In this document: positions 16,430 to 17,622 of the stretch, piece after piece
Layout: every line of letters starts with the position of its first letter
Position numbering within the stretch: the first letter of the stretch is position 1
Assembly: GCA_934132915.1 (NCBI GenBank)
Contig: CAKPAK010000032.1
Coordinates: 1 to 17,622, forward strand
Reading direction: 5' to 3'
Source of the DNA: an uncultured Bacilli bacterium
GTDB taxonomy: Bacteria; Bacillota_I; Bacilli_A; RF39; UBA660
DNA: 17,622 nucleotides
Program-made: the position numbers and the translations under genes
The notes under the pieces: model-generated
What the model was told of the DNA's origin: nothing
The model's input: the letters and a program-made list of their open reading frames with translations, nothing else
The model's database searches: none

Positions 16430-17622
16430 GATTCTTGTTTGCAACTTTTTCCATTGGTGCTACTGGAGCATGTATTGCTTATTCCCCAAGCTCCCCATTT
16501 GCCGTAACTATTCCATCCTCCATTGCAAACGGATTTTGTTGTTTTGCAACTATTATAAACCCTTTGACAGCATTTACCACTTTCCCAAAATTGTCCTTCT
16601 ACTTCTCTACAGGTGTTGATGTTGAATCCACCATAGCAATATTTATCATATCCCCCTTGGCATACAGAACTTGTTGTAAGGCAATTATTCCATGTTCTGG
16701 TTTTCTTGCGGTATTCTGTCCAACATTTTCCCCAGTTTACTTTTAAAGTTACCGTTTGATCTCCGTTATTTAGATTTGAACAGAACTCTGTTGCTTTATA
16801 TCCGCTCGCTTGGTTGAATGTTGTATTTGTTCCTGATAGAATCCATTCTTTTCCATCAATTGGGCTATAGTTGTTCCGTGTTGCGCTGTAATATCCTCCT
16901 TGGGCATTTCGCATATTGTTTGTGCTACCACCATATTTCATTTTTTGTATGGTATTATCTGCTTTTTTGGCAAAAGTTCCGTCATTAGGATGGTAATTAA
17001 TGGTACAAACATTTTCTCGCCATTGTGCATAAAAAGTATAGTTTTCGGCTGTCCAAGTCCAATTTCCGGAAAATTTTGTGCCATCACTTGCACTTGTATA
17101 CCATCCAGTGAAAGTGTAACCTGTTCTAGATGGAATGTAACCATCTATATTATAAGTATTTCCATATGATGCTGTCCAGGTTTTTGGCGTATTTCCATAA
17201 GATGTTCCACCATTTAAATCCATGGTTGCGGTATAGTTTTTTCCTTTTGTATTTATGGAAAAACTAAAGTCAGCGGCAACGCTATGTTTAAAAGTAAAGT
17301 TTGTTCCATCGGCGGCGATGATGGCGACATTCTTGTCACTGAAGTCGTATCCAAGGTATTCATATTCTGATTTATAAGTCACGTTTGTGATGTAATAAGT
17401 TGAGTTGAGTGTACCTGTATTTTCAAAGTAATCATCAATTCCTGATTTGTTGTAGAGTTCGTGTCCGTTTTCATCAATAATTTTTAAATCGAATGATTTA
17501 ATGTGCGATCCTTGCAAAAGGTTTGCTCCATAAATATTGCCATCAGGATTAATATCTAGGCGATAATTTTTGGGTTTTGTGTTGATGGAAACAGAAATAT
17601 TTCCATCGACGTTGTGTTTAAA
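16411..17622 (-). CDS. Partial surface protein: repeats, InlB-type B-repeat, Cys-rich tail
   Basis: The frame is open from the right edge of the window for 403 residues, so this is the 3' part of a longer gene; TTG 17517 is not the true start. Window residues 1-20 (FKHNVDGNISVSINTKPKNY) recur at 111-130 (FKHSVAADFSFSINTKGKNY), a 110-residue repeat unit. A Listeria-Bacteroides (InlB B-type) repeat follows at about 130-201, ending FYAQW after GYTFTGWYTSASDG. A related beta-rich domain spans about 206-298. The last 105 residues hold 12 cysteines, including two related units (NNCLTTSSVCQGG and NSCKTTKSVCNGG, 45 residues apart). It ends in VCP, with no LPXTG motif, membrane helix or charged tail. 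It is probably exported and disulfide-stabilised; how it is retained on the cell is not apparent. Confidence 0.8.
   Translation of the reverse strand, partial: FKHNVDGNISVSINTKPKNYRLDINPDGNIYGANLLQGSHIKSFDLKIIDENGHELYNKSGIDDYFENTGTLNSTYYITNVTYKSEYEYLGYDFSDKNVAIIAADGTNFTFKHSVAADFSFSINTKGKNYTATMDLNGGTSYGNTPKTWTASYGNTYNIDGYIPSRTGYTFTGWYTSASDGTKFSGNWTWTAENYTFYAQWRENVCTINYHPNDGTFAKKADNTIQKMKYGGSTNNMRNAQGGYYSATRNNYSPIDGKEWILSGTNTTFNQASGYKATEFCSNLNNGDQTVTLKVNWGKCWTEYRKKTRTWNNCLTTSSVCQGGYDKYCYGGFNINTCREVEGQFWESGKCCQRVYNSCKTTKSVCNGGWNSYGKWGAWGISNTCSSSTNGKSCKQESKKVCP

Noticed and set aside
16435..17169. Plus-strand open frames opposite the cysteine-rich surface protein
   Set aside because: The minus-strand frame shows clear repeats and an InlB-type domain over the same bases; the plus frames are its shadows.

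Overview
The window is a very AT-rich bacterial chromosomal segment from a low-GC Bacillota (Firmicutes) relative, probably an uncultured gut Bacilli/Mollicutes-like lineage. This placement is an inference. It rests on the dnaG-rpoD-trmK order, NAD-dependent LigA, strong AGGAGG-type ribosome sites, and an SMC of 985 residues (mycoplasma-like, against about 1190 in Bacillus). TGA ends several genes and tryptophan is read from TGG, so the standard bacterial code applies, not the mycoplasma code.

Layout. Positions 1-338 hold two intrinsic terminators of an unseen upstream gene and a good promoter for smc. smc (339-3296) is followed by a 3 kb cassette (about 3388-6463): an eroded small reading frame, an ABC ATPase and two overlapping FtsX-type permease halves. 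The cassette is bounded by a roughly 30-bp direct repeat. Its downstream copy is one arm of a terminator hairpin, which suggests insertion between smc and queA. Next come queA and the macromolecular synthesis operon dnaG-rpoD-trmK, whose genes overlap by 8 nt each. A 202-residue membrane protein of unknown function follows, with its own promoter and a perfect 16-bp terminator stem. A tRNA-His gene lies on the minus strand with promoter, encoded CCA and terminator. Then come a glycerophosphodiester phosphodiesterase-like gene, ligA, a convergent minus-strand thioredoxin-fold mini-protein lacking the second active-site cysteine, a membrane-anchored polysaccharide deacetylase, and on the minus strand the 3' part of a repeat-containing, cysteine-rich surface protein that runs off the right edge.

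Function. Most genes are housekeeping: chromosome organisation (SMC), replication priming and ligation (DnaG, LigA), transcription initiation (RpoD) and tRNA modification (QueA, TrmK). The accessory parts are the ABC cassette, which resembles the export/immunity modules beside lactococcin-972-type bacteriocins, and the envelope genes at the right end. Several promoters (3423, 6552, 12093 minus, 12921, 15327) have an extended -10 (TGn) and a poor or absent -35. The best candidates for something new are the repeat-bounded ABC cassette with its decayed leader gene, and the cysteine-rich tail of the surface protein.
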